Below, piece after piece: positions 63,682 through 64,000 of a DNA stretch of 64,000 bases (the first letter of the stretch is position 1; every line of letters starts with the position of its first letter). The position numbers and the translations under genes are program-made. Where the stretch lies: positions 1 through 64,000 of the forward strand of contig NZ_JAIXZS010000071.1 in NCBI RefSeq assembly GCF_027489515.1, written 5' to 3'. This stretch comes from Novosphingobium sp. (GTDB taxonomy: Bacteria; Pseudomonadota; Alphaproteobacteria; Sphingomonadales; Sphingomonadaceae). The notes under the pieces are model-generated. The model searched no databases, was not told the DNA's origin, and was given only the letters and a program-made list of their open reading frames with translations.

Positions 63682-63699
63682 CCCCCACAGGCCTGCGGC

Positions 63700-63721
63700 G
63701 GCCCCGCCTTCGGGCGGGGCC
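63700..63721 (+). terminator. hairpin after the DUF736 gene
   Basis: GGCCCCGCC-TTCG-GGCGGGGCC: a 9-bp perfect stem with a TTCG tetraloop, 18 bases after the stop codon. No T-run follows; probably a terminator or mRNA-stabilising end. It faces the gene on the opposite strand. Confidence 0.6.
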
Positions 63722-63749
63722 GAAAGTCTGCAGCGACGCTCGACGGCGG

Positions 63750-63989
63750 TCAGTCGGAACGGCTTCCCGGTCCTGATTTTTTCTGCCGCGCGATGAATTT
63801 CTGAACGGCAGGATGCATGGACTCGTAGAGTGCGGGTTCGGAATCGCGGGTCCATTTATCATTGAAGACCAGAGGCTCGTTCCGTTTCCAGGCATCGATG
63901 TCATAGCCTTCGGCGCGCAGGGCGGCCTCTGCGACGTCCGATAGCTCGAGTTCAGCGGGCTTCATGTGCGCGAACATGATGGTCGGCAT
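63750..63989 (-). CDS. 79-residue protein of unknown function, possibly partial
   Basis: MPTIMFAHMKPAELELSDVAEAAL, then GYDIDAWKRNEPLVFNDKW and HPAVQKFIARQKKSGPG at the end. The frame stays open to the window edge, so the true start may lie beyond 64,000; ATG codons at 63989, 63977 and 63965 are alternatives. No family is recognised. Confidence 0.5.
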   Translation of the reverse strand: MPTIMFAHMKPAELELSDVAEAALRAEGYDIDAWKRNEPLVFNDKWTRDSEPALYESMHPAVQKFIARQKKSGPGSRSD

Positions 63990-64000
63990 CGCTTCTGCCG

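Overview
The window is high-GC DNA from an alphaproteobacterium, most likely of the Sphingomonadales (Novosphingobium or Sphingomonas type). This rests on CtrA, a DUF4167 protein, the hisS-prfA-prmC order, and mobile-element genes typical of sphingomonads. It has two parts.

Positions 1-33,424 are chromosomal backbone: a small lipoprotein, a class A beta-lactamase-like protein without the deacylating glutamate, a phosphotransferase/acyl-CoA dehydrogenase pair, metK-lnt, DUF4167, hisS-prfA-prmC, an M61 peptidase, ppa, pmbA, lptB-rpoN, ctrA, an RTX protein, a TonB-dependent receptor and trmB. Inside it, 19,363-26,925 holds a compact and unusual redox cluster. One cytosolic protein joins an NAD(P)/FAD oxidoreductase, two cyclic-nucleotide-binding domains and four 4Fe-4S motifs. 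It is followed by a cytochrome b-like membrane protein, an FHA-TM-decaheme cytochrome and a CpdA-like phosphodiesterase, and faces a TPR protein. It reads as a cyclic-nucleotide-controlled electron conduit across the inner membrane and is my main candidate for an undescribed system.

Positions 33,425-64,000 are the integrase end of a genomic island or integrative conjugative element. It starts directly after trmB, whose last codons look replaced, with a tyrosine recombinase and a broken EAL-domain gene. A defence island follows on the minus strand: a short Argonaute with SIR2-APAZ partner (SPARSA type), an OLD nuclease with UvrD helicase (Gabija type), and an AbiE toxin-antitoxin pair. The element's own housekeeping genes follow on the plus strand: ArdC antirestriction protein, ParB-like protein, many small conserved DUF proteins, a 1451-residue strawberry-notch helicase with a methyltransferase-like N-terminus, a Toprim protein, a DUF2493 protein, 3-methyladenine glycosylase and DUF736. 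No relaxase or type IV secretion genes are in view, so the transfer region and the far end should lie beyond 64 kb.

Three genes of the element (ArdC, a small membrane protein, ParB) share a repeated leader of about 85 nt with a stem that ends next to the ribosome binding site, which suggests a common RNA-level control. Several other genes there are separated by GC-rich hairpins. No tRNA, rRNA, CRISPR array or intact insertion sequence was seen.
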